Below, piece after piece: positions 19,046 through 30,970 of a stretch of DNA of 64,000 bases (its first letter is position 1; each line of letters starts with the position of its first letter). The notes under the pieces were generated by a model. The model made no database searches. It was not told where the DNA came from and saw only the letters and a list, made by a program, of their open reading frames with translations. The stretch lies in assembly GCA_017163975.1 (NCBI GenBank), contig JAFFSR010000353.1, forward strand, positions 650,001-714,000, given 5' to 3'. A program made the translations under genes and the position numbers. Origin of the DNA: Anastatus disparis (taxonomy: Eukaryota; Arthropoda; Insecta; Hymenoptera; Eupelmidae).

Positions 19046-19818
19046 TTAAAATTTATACTTCTATTCGTCACTAAGACAAAATACTATCTGTGGCAATAAT
19101 AGTTTCGACATTTATTTATATACTGCTTTTCCTGAAAGGGAAGATCGATTTTTAGGGAACAAGGAAAAACAATATTACGCGTCTAAAAAAAATATTGTCT
19201 ACGAACAAGCTACAAGAAAAATTTTAAAAGAAAATCGGTCATCGGGCAAAAAAGGAAAACAATATTATACGTATAGAAATGGTCGAAATACATAACGGAT
19301 GTTTACCTATAGCCTTGCGACTCCAAAAATATCTTTTCCGAAAGGCAACTACTATAAAAAAAACATCTGGTTAGTAGTGTCAGTGCAAAAAAAAACATCT
19401 AAACATGATGCCTACTAATCTACTCATCGCTATACCACCAGACGTCCCCTTTTTTTTGTCCCTTTAACACCCCTGCAGATTATACATGTCGATTACTTTC
19501 TTCTATCTTTTCTTAAGTGCATTCTCTTGCAGTAAAACCTATTAAATGTTTTTTCTTTAATTTTTTCTTTGTACCTTTCACTTGGACCAGATGATTTTGT
19601 TCTAAAATTTTCTATATCAGATGAAATGTCCACAACGTTTTCTCGATTTCTATGTCCATCTTACAAAACTAGAAGAAAACTACCTTTCTGCGCTTTGACT
19701 TCTTCAAAGATTTTCATTTTATTTTAAAGAACCGAGTTATACACAACGTTTTCTTTTGTTTTCCCGTGGTATTATAAAAATTAAAAAGTTACAGTTTAAA
19801 AAACAATTTTTTTAAAAA
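19046..19818. other. divergent intergenic region
   Basis: Separates the minus-strand gene block from the plus-strand gene at 19819. No gene is seen. A TATAAAAA at 19773-19780 lies about 40 bp upstream of the plus-strand start and is a plausible core promoter. Pyrimidine-rich stretches occur near 19449-19580. Confidence 0.45.
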
Positions 19819-21217
19819 ATGAATTTTGAAATACAAATATCTGCGGATATGTCGTGGTTAGATCAACTGATTGAAGAAAGAGTGGATGAAGCAGAAGTGC
19901 AACGAGCAAAAAATCAATTAGAAATGAGTATTGAAAAAGAAAATACAGCCGCATTAAATAATCAAAGAGAATGCGCAAAAAGTGTAATGTCGTGGTTAGA
20001 TCAACTAATTGAAGAAAGAGTGGATGAAGCAGAAGTGCAACGAGCAAAAAATCAATTAGAAATGAGTATCGAAAAAGAAAATACAGCCGCATTAAATAAT
20101 CAAAGAGAATGCGCAGAAAGTGTTAGTGTCAGTGCTGAAAAAAATAAAAATGACGAGAGAGCAGAGATAGAGGTAATACATGAAATACCTCAATCAACAG
20201 CTGGACGAAAGAGTGCGTACAGGAAACGCAAGCCAAACGAAGTGGTCGTTCTCTTATCAGAAGATAGAAAACAAAGAGCAGCTCTCAATGATGAGGTTTT
20301 TCATAAATTTTCAAGAGAACGAGAAATACCGCTGATGACCCCGTTCGTTAATATGCAGAAATTGGGTTCAGTGGGAATCAACATATCTCGGTGTAAAAGA
20401 GATTTGGAATTTGCAGCTTATAAGACAAATTTACACCAAGTGTATACAGATAAAATACTCGTGTTTTACTGGGCGCGACTGATCCTCAGTATAAACGCTA
20501 TAATTATGAAAACGCCGGTGTTTAAATTGTCAAGTCAAGAATTTTTCAACTATGTGACCCCCGTGCCGAAACCAACGAATTATGATAATTACAACGAGAA
20601 CATCGGACAAGGAGATCTATACGAAAAAATATTAGAACTATCAAAGCTGGAATCAAGGATAATAGGATAGTGAGTAAAACTTTTTAATATATATTCATAT
20701 ATTATTTTTTTTTAAATTATTTTATTAAAAAAATAAAATATTTTGATAATTTTTTATCAATAATCATAATGTAACAGTTAACATATTTTTGTTTTTTAAA
20801 TAATTAATTTTCAAATAGTTTTTTCTTAAAATAATAATAATTCTTTTCCTGTTTTATTTTATTTAAAAAATTTTATTTTTAAATAATAAAAATTTTAAAT
20901 TGAAATTATATTTCATTTCTTTTTTTTTACTTTTCAGCGCTGAAATACACTGTTCTCCGATGATGGGCAAGGCGCTGAGGCAGAATGTGATAAATTACGC
21001 CTGGCGCGTGAAATCGGTCCAAATCGCCCGGAAAGAACCTTGTACAATACAATCAGATAGAGACCTTCTCGCTTTTCCATACGGCGAAGAAGGCTTTCTG
21101 AATATCATCTCACAACAAGACTATTCAAATATAATGAATAGAAAGGGATTGAGGAAACTCGACAGGAAGAGACCATATCCGTCAACATCAAAAGAAGTAT
21201 ATGAAGATATACAATAA
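19819..21217 (+). CDS. two-exon Polinton protein of unknown function, about 376 aa
   Basis: Exon 1 (19819-20669) starts MNFEIQISADMSWLDQ. A donor gtgagt begins at 20670, a pyrimidine-rich acceptor ctttttttttacttttcag ends at 20937, and exon 2 (20938-21217) continues in frame (phase 2) to the stop. Residues 11-102 are two near-identical 46-residue units (MSWLDQLIEERVDEAEVQRA...), predicted coiled coil. A basic segment (AGRKSAYRKRKPNEV) follows, then an uncharacterised domain with PVFKLSSQEFFNYVTP. Exon 2 encodes MMGKALRQNVINYAWRVKSV and a basic Ser/Tyr-rich tail. An AATAAA occurs about 45 bp after the stop. It is the only substantial plus-strand gene of the element and is intact. The family is not recognised. 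Confidence 0.7.
19849..20124 (+). repeat. 138-bp tandem duplication inside the plus-strand gene
   Basis: Two direct copies (19849-19986 and 19987-20124), exactly 138 bp apart, differ at only a few positions. The unit is 46 codons, so the frame is kept. The near identity shows a recent duplication of a coiled-coil-like segment. Confidence 0.95.
20670..20937 (+). other. intron of the plus-strand Polinton gene
   Basis: 268 bp, extremely AT-rich, beginning gtgagtaaaac and ending in a long pyrimidine tract and cag. It contains stops in all frames, and splicing joins two open frames in phase. Confidence 0.7.
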
Positions 21218-21518
21218 AATGTACTTAAATCAAAGACCGAAAAAAAAGCCTTATTGTCAATAAAATAAAGTACGACTACATATGTATGTTAAGGTAATCA
21301 ATACAAATTAAAACGTATTTACTTTTATTCTATTCTATTTTTTTACCCATTTCCTTAATTTTTAATAATATATATTTTAATAAATATATTTATAATATTT
21401 TAAAACTTATTTTAAAATTTAATTATTTTTAACTACTATTAATTTTCTCTATCCATTCATTTAATCTATTATAATTAAATGTTAAATGTTTTTTATTAAT
21501 TATTCATTTAATTCATAG
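21218..21518. other. AT-rich 3' region before the right terminal repeat
   Basis: Contains AATAAA at 21259-21264 and another ataaag shortly after, suitable as the 3' end of the plus-strand gene. Otherwise it is featureless AT-rich sequence. Confidence 0.4.
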
Positions 21519-21879
21519 AATTTTTATAATTTTACTCACATTAAAAAATATATAAATACACACATACATATATACTATACTTACGCCTGTGAAGAAAAAA
21601 GACAGAAGGTGCAAATCATTTCGGGTTTCAAGGTCACCATAGAAGCTATATCACCCTCAGACAGGTGCGGGAGAGAGGACACCTTATTCACCAGAACACC
21701 CAGACAGGTAAGCGAGGGGAATGTGGGTCAAATCAATTCACGATTTTACAACCCCTTTATACCTGCCAGACATGTAAAGGGGAGCGAGACAAGGGGTCGA
21801 GACAGGGGGAGCGAAACAATGGGGGAGAGAGACAAGTGCAAAAAAATCGATATGTCTCGCTGTACCAGTCCATATTAGT
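21519..21879 (-). repeat. Polinton right terminal inverted repeat
   Basis: Reverse-complement partner of 2206-2552. The outer end is near ccatattag at 21871-21879 and is followed by ttatata. Small differences between the two copies (for example within the hgggaatgtgggtc-type block and the microsatellite-adjacent base pairs) show independent mutation since insertion. Open frames through it are not genes. Confidence 0.9.
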
Positions 21880-21884
21880 TATAT

Positions 21885-22048
21885 ATGTCCTTTGGCCGTA
21901 TTCAGGTGGAATATGAATCGAGGACAATGTTTGTCGCTTGAGCTGAAATTGCCGAGGGCGCGCGAAGCGCGCCCGAGGTAGATTTCTGCTCAAGCGGCAA
22001 ACATTGTTCGAGATTCAGATTCCACTTGAATAAACGGCCAAAGGACAT
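21885..22048. repeat. foldback/MITE-like hairpin
   Basis: The ends atgtcctttggccg and cggccaaaggacat are inverted, and the arms of about 65 bp are nearly complementary, with a GC-rich loop (gcgcgcgaagcgcgc). It directly abuts the Polinton's right end. Confidence 0.85.
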
Positions 22049-22458
22049 AGATGATTTTATGTCCGAAGTAGGCCGTATGAGAAAATATAACTTATTAGTT
22101 GAAAATATTAATCTTTTTTTCAATACTTTTAAAATAAAATTTTAGTTCTATTGATTTTTTCTTTTGTTTCTTAGATTGACATTTTGTAATGAGTATAGCT
22201 GCTGTCGAAGCGCGAGTCATTTTTTTTCACTAACCTACGTTCAATATGATTCCTCTTTGACATATTGAACGAAACATAGTAGGATCGGTGATGCCATATT
22301 GATTTCTCTTGAGACATATTGAGTCTCAATATGTCTCAGGAAGACATATAATTCTTGCAATAAGTCGTGGAGCGCGTCTGAGACATATGGGATGCCAATA
22401 CAAATTTAGCATGCTCTTTACATACTGACACGAATACGGCCTACGAGGACATAAACTA

Positions 22459-22493
<35 letters not shown>

Positions 22494-22508
22494 GGCCATA
22501 ACTATATC
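22049..22508. other. intergenic DNA with short inverted repeats and AT run
   Basis: Contains a short tandem of inverted blocks around 22230-22345 based on acatattga/tcaatatgt and an AT microsatellite at 22459-22489. No gene seen. Confidence 0.45.
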
Positions 22509-22742
22509 AACGAAGATAGACGCTTATAGAAGCGTACTTTAAATGGGCGGACAGGGGCTCAAAATCTAAAGCTTATGTCCTCCAGCCGCGTGGTGACGCT
22601 ACTAAAATGCCATGTATTTCTATATCTATATATACCGATGTTTTCATATATATAGATATACACGTAATGTTAAAGTGTCCTCCAAAAGCTGGGCCCCCAA
22701 AGTTAACCCAGAAGTACGCTTCTATAAGCGTCTATCTTCGTT
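22509..22742. repeat. foldback element, 31-bp inverted ends
   Basis: The ends aacgaagatagacgcttata and tataagcgtctatcttcgtt are perfect complements and enclose about 170 bp with further short inverted blocks. It is probably a non-autonomous DNA element. Confidence 0.8.
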
Positions 22743-23135
22743 GACTATATATAGGTGGATATACCCAACTATGCAAACGAATTATACGTACATTTATATA
22801 CATAATCGGATCAAATAATTAAATTTTTTATACTTTTACATTTATGCAAAATTTAATTTTTATTATTCAAGTCCAATAATAATAGGAAAGTACTCAGGTC
22901 GTCTAAGGTAAAAACCGAACGATCACTGTATCTGTTTATGCGTAAAAGGAATAATAAAAATCTCTAAATAAAATAATTTTTAATTCTATCAAAATACAAA
23001 ACATTTAAAAAATATTTTCTCATAGTTCTCATCTTATTTTTCCAAAGATGAAGAAAAAAAACGAACACGCGTTTAGTTATCGGTACAGCTGAAAGCTATA
23101 AAAATTCCTAAGTCGAACAGATACGAAGACCGTTC

Positions 23136-23187
<52 letters not shown>

Positions 23188-24383
23188 ACACATGTCATAG
23201 AAACGAAAACCAAAACTTTTCAAAAAAAGAAAAAAATATACAATATTAACCTTTTGAGGACGGGACTGGTCGATATTTCCACCACTCAAGTATCATAATA
23301 TTTTTGAGTGATTTTGAGGATAATATTATATTAAAAAACTCAAAAATATTATGATACTCGAGTGGTCGAAATATCGACCAGTTCCGTCTTTAAAAGGTTA
23401 AGTTAATAAAGGAAAACAATTTTAGCCTCAAATAATATTTCTGTTTTAGCTTCTTTCCTTGATTCCTTTAAGGATGCACACACTTGTAACGTACATCTGT
23501 AAGCTATAAACCTCGCTTCTTTAGATGTACGGTCCTGCAAGCGTTCTTTAATTTTCAAATTTTATTTTAACTTTTTAAACAAAATGATTTTTTTCGATCT
23601 TATTATTATTCGGTCATAATTGTTCCCCTTTTAAATAGCAATAAAAATAATTATAAAATTAATTCAAGAGAAAATTTAAGGAGCGAAAAACACAAGAAGA
23701 AAAAAAATTAAATAAATTATTAACAATGGCGATTCGTAAGAAACTGTAATTTTACATATATGTCGAATAATATTGCAAATAAAATTAAATAACAAAGGAA
23801 ATACTATATCAATTTCTCTTTTTAAAATCATTAAATTCTAGCAAAATGGGCATATTTTATATCCTTTTAAAGAGAATTTTAATTGCAATATTATAGAGAT
23901 ATTTAATTTAGACCGTGATTAGTTAATAACGATTTATAATGATTTTTAACAATTTAAGAAAAATTGTAAAAGATCAAGAGACAAAATAGGGCTTCTCTAA
24001 GGGAGGTGGCATATCTTTCCAGATCTCTGCTGCAAGAAAAACTTCTATACCCTAGTTTCTCTCTTTGTCTTACACATTACTCAAGGCCAAAGTTCAAATT
24101 TTGGGAGGGTTTAAGGTCTCTCTTTGACCTCTTAAGGGTATGGTTTCACGCTACTTTACCGATCGAAAATTATAATTTTATAAAATTACAATTTTTGAAA
24201 AAACTATACATCGGAATGAGTTTTCCTTTTATAGATCACTTCATTTAATTTCGATGAAGGGCGGAAACTCTAAAAATTAGCGGAAAAAAGCGTTAATCGA
24301 AGATAATTATAAAAACAAATTTCTCAGTTCGAAAAAATCAAATTTCTCAAAAACCGTCCCAACAAGCAAACGGTGTCAAAGAG
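22743..24383. other. AT-rich intergenic DNA
   Basis: Holds an AT microsatellite at 23138-23179 and the TTAA hairpin listed separately. The stretch around 23990-24180 is less AT-rich (gggaggtggcatatctttcc) but has no recognisable protein. No gene seen. Confidence 0.4.
23246..23401. mobile_element. short TTAA-flanked hairpin MITE
   Basis: TTAA at both ends; arms begin ccttttgaggacggga and end tccgtctttaaaagg, continuing into ctggtcgatattt and its complement. Arms of about 65 bp with a short loop. Its terminus resembles the MITE at 32709-32949 (ccctttgagg). Confidence 0.8.
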
Positions 24384-25540
24384 AGAATTAAAAAAGAATT
24401 CTTTATGTATACTTTCGTAAACGGAAGTATCAATAAAGAGTTCTTAATGATTGCTTTGTTTATTCGCGAATGTCCGACCACTTTAGTTTTTAAAGTATTC
24501 ACAAAGTATTCTTAAACAATTCTTTTGATTAAATCATATTCTCAAAATACTTTTTTTAATCATCAAATTATAAATAATCCTTCTATTTTACATGATTATG
24601 AAAAACAAAAAATGTTATAATTGATTAAAAATAAGCTATTAAATTTAAAAAAAAAAAAAAAAATTATTTGTTCGAGATTCGAACCACGGTTCTTGAGGAT
24701 GTCAAACAAAATAAAAGAAACTGTTGCCCATGACTTAGCCTACTTGGCTACCAACTCATCTGTTAATAAATTCTCGAAACTTATACATGTTCATTGGTAT
24801 AAGCATAAGCAATGTTAGTAAATTTGTTAATTAATTATTCATGGTTAATAATATTAGCCAAACTACATTTTTATTTGAATAATTTAAGTAAAAATTTATT
24901 AAATATTCAAGAGATACCCTAATTTAATAAAAGAAATTTTTTGTGAAGTCATGGTTGATTTAATTTAAATTGAAGAATGTTTAGATTTAGATATTTGTTT
25001 AAATTCTCAAAATGAGAATTTATTTAAAACACACTTAAAATATTTATATATTTTGTTTCATAAAATGTTAACAATTTTTTCGTTTAAAATAGATAAAAAA
25101 TATTTAAATTATTGAATGATTAATTAAATTGAATTTTTACAATTTATAAAATTATCAAGAATTTCAAGTTTTCAATTTTGAATTTCATGAAAATCAAAAT
25201 TAAAAATGACTTTAAAACAATCTGAAAAGCGATAAAATATCCATTACATCTTTCGATTTTTGAAAGTGACTAAGTTACTAGGAAATCAGTGTTTCAAAAG
25301 TAAACTTATTGACTACTTTATGAATACTTTGGATTATGATTACTTTTTCAAAAAAGAATTCTTTATGAATACTTTCTTAACCCTTTTAAAATATTTATAA
25401 AGATACGTTGAAGAGTTATTTTTTATTTAAATTTTGTGGAAGAATACTTTGTGAATATTTTATGAATACTTTATTAATATATTTTATTAACTTCAGAGCG
25501 GACATTCGTGAATTCTTAAAGAATTCTTTTTTCCAGATGT
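24384..25540. mobile_element. putative non-autonomous element with inverted ends
   Basis: aaaaaagaattcttta near 24391 and aaagaattcttttttcc near 25518 are inverted, as are the subterminal cgaatgtccg/cggacattcg blocks. The interior is AT-rich and contains several internal attctttatgaatactt repeats plus a tRNA-like insert. No coding sequence. Confidence 0.5.
24652..24765 (-). repeat. tRNA-derived sequence (SINE-like)
   Basis: The minus strand shows an A-box-like tagccaagtaggct near 24750 and a B-box-like ggttcgaatctc near 24670, followed by a run of T that could end pol III transcription. The variable part between the boxes is too long for a functional tRNA. Best read as a tRNA-derived SINE head or tRNA pseudogene. 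Confidence 0.55.
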
Positions 25541-26839
25541 GTGCTTATTGGGGTGTTTCGTAGGGAAATTTCCTATTCAGGATCATTTTATCTTTGAAAA
25601 ATGAAGGGCGGAAACTTGGTTTGATAAATCATATCGCAAAAAAGCAAAATTACATTTTTCTAAAAAGATGCGATCAGCTGTAAGAATACAATGGCCGTGC
25701 AAGAAGCCATGTTTCATAGTTGGCATCAATGCTAATGTATAGTTTGGTACGCGCCAACTTCAAATTCGAATTTTAAATGTAAATTGAATTTGTTTTATAT
25801 GTACAATTTCTACAAATAAACACTTTTTCAACATAAAACTGTTTTATTTTATTTAAAACATAAATATGTAAAAAATTTAATATTATAAGAGAGAACAATA
25901 TAGTTTACATCATTTGCGAACTCATTATTTTTTTTTAAATTTTCATTATAGCAAAATAAGTAATCTATTCGTTTCTTTGTTTGAAACAAAATATTTTTTG
26001 AATGACTTTATTGAATTAGCGAAACTTTGGCATATCCTAACCTTTTTAGAATGAAAATTTTGAAAAGCGAATAATAAGGATTACTTAATTTTATTGATAA
26101 TTATGGTTTTTGAAAAATAAACCGTTATAAGTAATTTTATTAAGATAAGACTTTGAAAAAACGTGAGAAAAATCACTTAATTTTTTTAATCTTAGTGTAA
26201 TGAGTATAAAATAAAATTCATAATATTATTTTTGAAAAATTTGTAGAAATCTATTTTTCAAATTCATTATTTTCCTAATATTTATCTTTTTATTCGGAAT
26301 TTAAATTTTACATTCATGTTATATATAGATTTATCAATCAAACATAAATATAAAAAGAATAGAAAAGATTTTGAAATATATTTTTTTTGACAAAATTTTT
26401 TTAAAGATAAATGAACAAGACTCTCCGTAAAACACAAACTGCAAAAAAACTTTCTTTTATTTGACAAAGAATTCTATTTGGTAGAAATGAATGATTAGTT
26501 TTTGAATTTTGTAAATAAATTAAATCATAAATAAATCTACATGTTGAACCTTAAAACTTCAATTTTATTTATGCATTATAATATTTATCATTTTAACTAA
26601 ATGTTATTTTTTCAAAAAACTGTAAAAAACTATGAAAAAATATAAATAATCGTAAATAAATGTGAATAATTGTAAAAAAAATAAATAAATGTAAATAACT
26701 GTAAATAAATATAAACAACTGTATATTTAGTTATTTACAGTTATTTACAGTCAGTAACACTTATTTACAAATATTTCCAGAAATTTTTTCCATATGGGCT
26801 TATCTTAATAAAATTATTTACAACTGTTTATTTTTAATT
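25541..26839. other. AT-rich DNA without recognisable gene
   Basis: Low-complexity AT sequence with a local imperfect tandem of taaataa.tgtaaataa units (26640-26770). No open frame with protein-like composition. Confidence 0.45.
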
Positions 26840-29800
26840 AATTGGTAATATTTCAAGTAATCTTACATGAAATAATTTTAAAACCTTTTTGAAATAATTC
26901 ATGAAAGAACTTATCATGACGATAAAAGTTATTACATGAATCCTTACTGAAAGGACTTTGAGAGAACTTCTTGAAAGGAAACAAGAAATAACTCAGAAAT
27001 CTTCCAAAGATTGTAGTCATGAAATAATTTAGAAAGATTTTTTAAATAATCTAAGGTATTCTTTCAACGAATCATTTCAAGATACTTACAAAAAGCTTTT
27101 ATGTAATAATTCCAAGCAAGGTCTTGGTAATATTTCAAGTAATCTTACATGAAATAATTTTAAAACCTTTTTGAAATAATTCATGAAAGAACTTATGATG
27201 AGAATAAAAGTTATTACATAAATCCTTACTGAAAGGACTTTGAAAGAACTTCTTGAAAGGAAACAAGAAATAACTCAGAAATCTTCCAAAGATTGTAGTC
27301 ATGAAATAATTTAGAAAGATTTTTTAAATAATCTAAGGTATTCTTTCAACGAATCATTTCAAGATACTTACAAAAGCTTTTATGTAATAATTCCAAGCAA
27401 GGTCTTGGTAATATTTCAAGTAATCTTACATGAAATAATTTTAAAACCTTTTGAAATAATTCATGAAAGAACTTATGATGAGAATAAAAGTTATTACATA
27501 AATCCTTACTGAAAGGACTTTGAAAGAACTTCTTGAAAGGAAACAAGAAATAACTCAAAAATCTTCCAAAGATTCTAGTCATGAAATAATTTAGAAAGAT
27601 TTTCGAAATAATCTAACCCTGCTAGAACAGGACGTTATAAAGACGTCATTAAGACGTTTTAAAAATCACGAGAAAACGTCCATTTTAAATGTATAAAATG
27701 ACGTTCAAAAAACGTCTTTTAAACGTTATTTTGGCCGCGGTATTTTTCACAAAAAAGTTGACAGATAGGTATAGAGACGTATTAAAGACGTTTTAAAAAC
27801 GTATATACTACGAGTGATGGACGTTATTCATACGAGACGTTTTTAAAACGTCTTTTAAACGTCTTAAAAAGATTCTTAGAGACGTTTTCAAAACGTCTTT
27901 TAAACGTCTTTAAAACGTCCCTAAATATGTGTAAAAAAATTTTAATAGATTACATTACTTTTATTCACATATACGACACAGTACATAAAATAATAATTAG
28001 AGGTTATATATTTATTATTAAGAAAAGAAATATACGAAAGTAGGGATATTTTTACTTATCTGATTGAATCCGATTTCAGCCTCCATTATTGGGCAGATCA
28101 TCAATATAAATATTTAATTCATACATTAATTTTTATAATTTTTTGAACTGATGCTGTCCCATATTTTCGAATGCCTAATCATCTTGTTTGTTTATTGGTT
28201 ACTAACGAATTTTTATCTATCACCTTTCTCTTTAATAACAAATAAACAGTCAATTTGAAGATGATAAGGCATTTGAAAATCTGGGACAGCATCAGTTGCA
28301 GCAAAAAGTTATAAAAATTAATGTATGAATTAAATATTTATATTGTTAATCCGTCCTGTGATGGAGACTGAAATCATTACGGATTCAATAAGATAAGTAA
28401 AATCATCCCTACTTTTGTATATTTTTTTTCCTAATAATAAATATATAACCTCTAATTATTATTTTATTTACTGTATCATATATGTGAATAAAAGTAATGT
28501 AATCTATTAAAATTTTTTTATACATATTTAGGGACGTTTTAAAGACGTTTAAATGATGTTTTGAAAACGTCTCTAAGAATCTTTTTAAGACGTTTAAAAG
28601 ACGTTTTAAAAACGTCTCGCATGAATAACGTCCATCACTCGTAGTATATACGTTTTTAAAACGTCTTTAATACGTCTCTATACCTATCTATCAACTTTTT
28701 TGTGAAAAATACCGTGGCCAAAATAACGTTTAAAAGACGTTTTTTGAACGTCATTTTATACATTTAAAATGGACGTTTTCTCGTGATTTTCAAAACGTCT
28801 TAATGACGTCTTTATAACGTCCTGTTCTAGCAGGGAAGGTATTCTTTCAACGAATCATTTCAATATACTTACAAAAAGCTTTTATGTAATAATTCCAAGC
28901 AAGGTTTTGGTTATATTTCAAGTAATCTTACATGAAATAATTTTAAAACCTTTTTGAAATAATTCATGAAAGAACTTATCATGACGATAAAAGTTATTAC
29001 ATGAATCGTTACTGAAAGGACTTTGAGAGAACTTCTTGAAAGGAAACAAGAAATAACTCAAAAATCTTCCAAAGATTGTAGTCATGAAATAATTTAGAAA
29101 GATTTTTTAAATAATCTAAGGTATTCTTTCAACGAATCATTTCAATATACTTACAAAAAGCTTTTATGTAATAATTCCAAGCAAGGTTTTGGTAAAATCT
29201 CAAGTAATCTTACATGAAATAATTTTAAAACCTTTTTGAAATAATTCATGAAAGAACTTATCATGACGATAAAAGTTATTACATGAATCCTTACTGAAAG
29301 GACTTTGAGAGAACTTCTTGAAAGGAAACAAGAAATAACTCAGAAATCTTCCAATAATTAAAATCAGAAAATAATTTAGAAAGATTTTCGGAATGATCTA
29401 AGGTATTCTTTCACCGAATCATTTCAAGATTCATTCAAAAAGCTTTTATGAAATAATTCATGTAATATTTTGGTAAAGTCTCAAGAAATCATACATGAAA
29501 TAATTTTGAAATCTTTTTTGAAATATTTCATGAAATAACTTATGATGAGAATAAAAGTTATTACATAAATCCTTACTGAAAGGACTTTGAAGAGACTTCT
29601 TGAAAGGAAACAAGAAAGAACTCAGAAATCTTCCAACGATTAAAATCAGAAAATAATTTAGAAAGATTTCCGGAATGATCTAAGGTATTCTTTCACCGAA
29701 TCATTTCAAGATTCATTCAAAAGCTTTCATGAAATAATTCATGCAATATTTTGGTAAAGTCTCAAGAAATCTTACATGAAATAATTTTGAAATCTTTTTG

Positions 29801-30180
29801 AAATATTTCATGAAATAACTTATGATAAGAATAAAAGTTATTAAATAAATCCTTACTGAAAGGACTTTGAAAAGACTTCTTGAAAGGAAACAAGAAAGAA
29901 CTCAGAAATCTTCTAACGATTAAAATCAGAAAATAATTTAGAAAGATTTTCGGAATGATCTAAGGTATTCTTTCACCGAATCATTTCAAGATTCATTCAA
30001 AAGCTTTCATGAAATAATTCATGCAATATTTTGGTAAAGTCTCAAGAAATCTTACATGAAATAATTTTGAAATCTTTTGAAATATTTCATGAAATAACTT
30101 ATGATAAGAATAAAAGTTATTACATGAATCCTTACTGAAAGGACTTTGAAAGGACTTTATGAAAGAAAACGTGAAAGATA
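26840..30180. repeat. 282-bp tandem repeat array, about 8-9 visible units
   Basis: The landmark aaggtattctttca recurs at 27055, 27337, 28838, 29120, 29402, 29684 and 29964, with spacings of 282 (last 280) apart from the inserted element. Units contain ggaaacaagaaataactcag and gaaataattcatgaaag. Left units are nearly identical; right units diverge. Open frames such as 27346-27582 come from the repeat and are not genes. Confidence 0.92.
27617..28835. mobile_element. 1.2-kb foldback element with CCCTGCTAGAA ends, inserted in the 282-bp array
   Basis: Starts ccctgctagaacagg and ends cctgttctagcaggg; arms of several hundred bp are complementary. Both arms are full of direct repeats of aaaacgtctt/gacgttttaa. 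The array sequence aatctaaggtattc is split with a duplicated aa, so the insertion postdates array formation. No protein is encoded. Confidence 0.88.
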
Positions 30181-30415
30181 ACAGAATCATTTAGAAATAT
30201 TTTCGGGATTAGTTTATAATTTATCCGCTTGATGGCGGTATCTCTTACTCTCGCAAGCGGTAAGAGTGCTTCCCGTTTCATATATAAGGAAAATAAGAAT
30301 CTTAAATGGAAACTATAAATTGTTATGCGTGCGATGTCTGTGTTATGATAACTTCGATTTTAACCGCTGTAAAACTATTCGTAATCCTATGAATAATTAT
30401 ATCATCATATATCCG

Positions 30416-30417
<2 letters not shown>

Positions 30418-30478
<61 letters not shown>
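30418..30478. repeat. (TA)n(TG)n microsatellite
   Basis: A TA run to about 30445, then a GT run to about 30478. The open frame through it encodes poly-Tyr/Ile and poly-Val/Cys and is not a gene. Confidence 0.95.
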
Positions 30479-30479
<1 letters not shown>

Positions 30480-30589
30480 TGATTCTAAATTGATTCTTAA
30501 ATAATACAAGAAAGAATAAAATTTCTAGAACTTTACACGTCTCTCAACTAAAGATAGATGAAAAGATTAATGCATTATTACTAAAAGAA

Positions 30590-30960
30590 TTCATGGATCC
30601 TTACAGAATTCTTTCAATGAAAGAATTCTGTAATAATTCTATGTCCGAGGTATATTCCTTTTAGAAATAATACAATGAAATATTTTAAAAATATTTCATA
30701 TTATTCTTACAGAATCCTTTCAATGGAAGATGTATGAAAAGATTTACGAATTATTACCAAAAGAATTCATGGATCCTTACAGAATTCTTCCATTGAAAGG
30801 ATTTTGAAATGACTTGTGAATTCTTTATGAAATATTTTTATGTATTATTTTTAAAAGAATAATACCTCGGACATAGAATTATTTCAGAATCCTTTCAGTG
30901 AAATATTTCTGAAAGATTGTAGTCCTTTTATGAATCCTTTCAGAATCCTTTCAAAGTCCT
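30590..30960. repeat. imperfect inverted repeat
   Basis: The block ctatgtccgaggtat near 30641 reappears as atacctcggacatag near 30864. Between them lie repeated agaatccttt(c)aatg units. It looks like a small foldback related in composition to the neighbouring array. Confidence 0.6.
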
Positions 30961-30970
30961 TTCATGCTGT

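Larger units (their letters stand above)
2206..21879. mobile_element. Maverick/Polinton element, about 19.7 kb, decayed
   Basis: Inverted repeats of about 350 bp at both ends enclose the diagnostic Polinton gene set: protein-primed DNA polymerase B, retroviral-type integrase, FtsK/HerA-type packaging ATPase, adenain-type protease, double-jelly-roll major capsid protein and penton-like minor capsid protein. Length and gene content are typical for the family. Genes are packed, with 13-70 bp gaps or short overlaps, and nearly all are on the minus strand; one spliced gene is on the plus strand at the right end. Coding DNA is visibly richer in G+C than the flanks. Several core genes are interrupted (see entries), so this copy is not autonomous as read, although some single-base breaks lie in homopolymers and could be sequencing errors. 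Confidence 0.93.
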
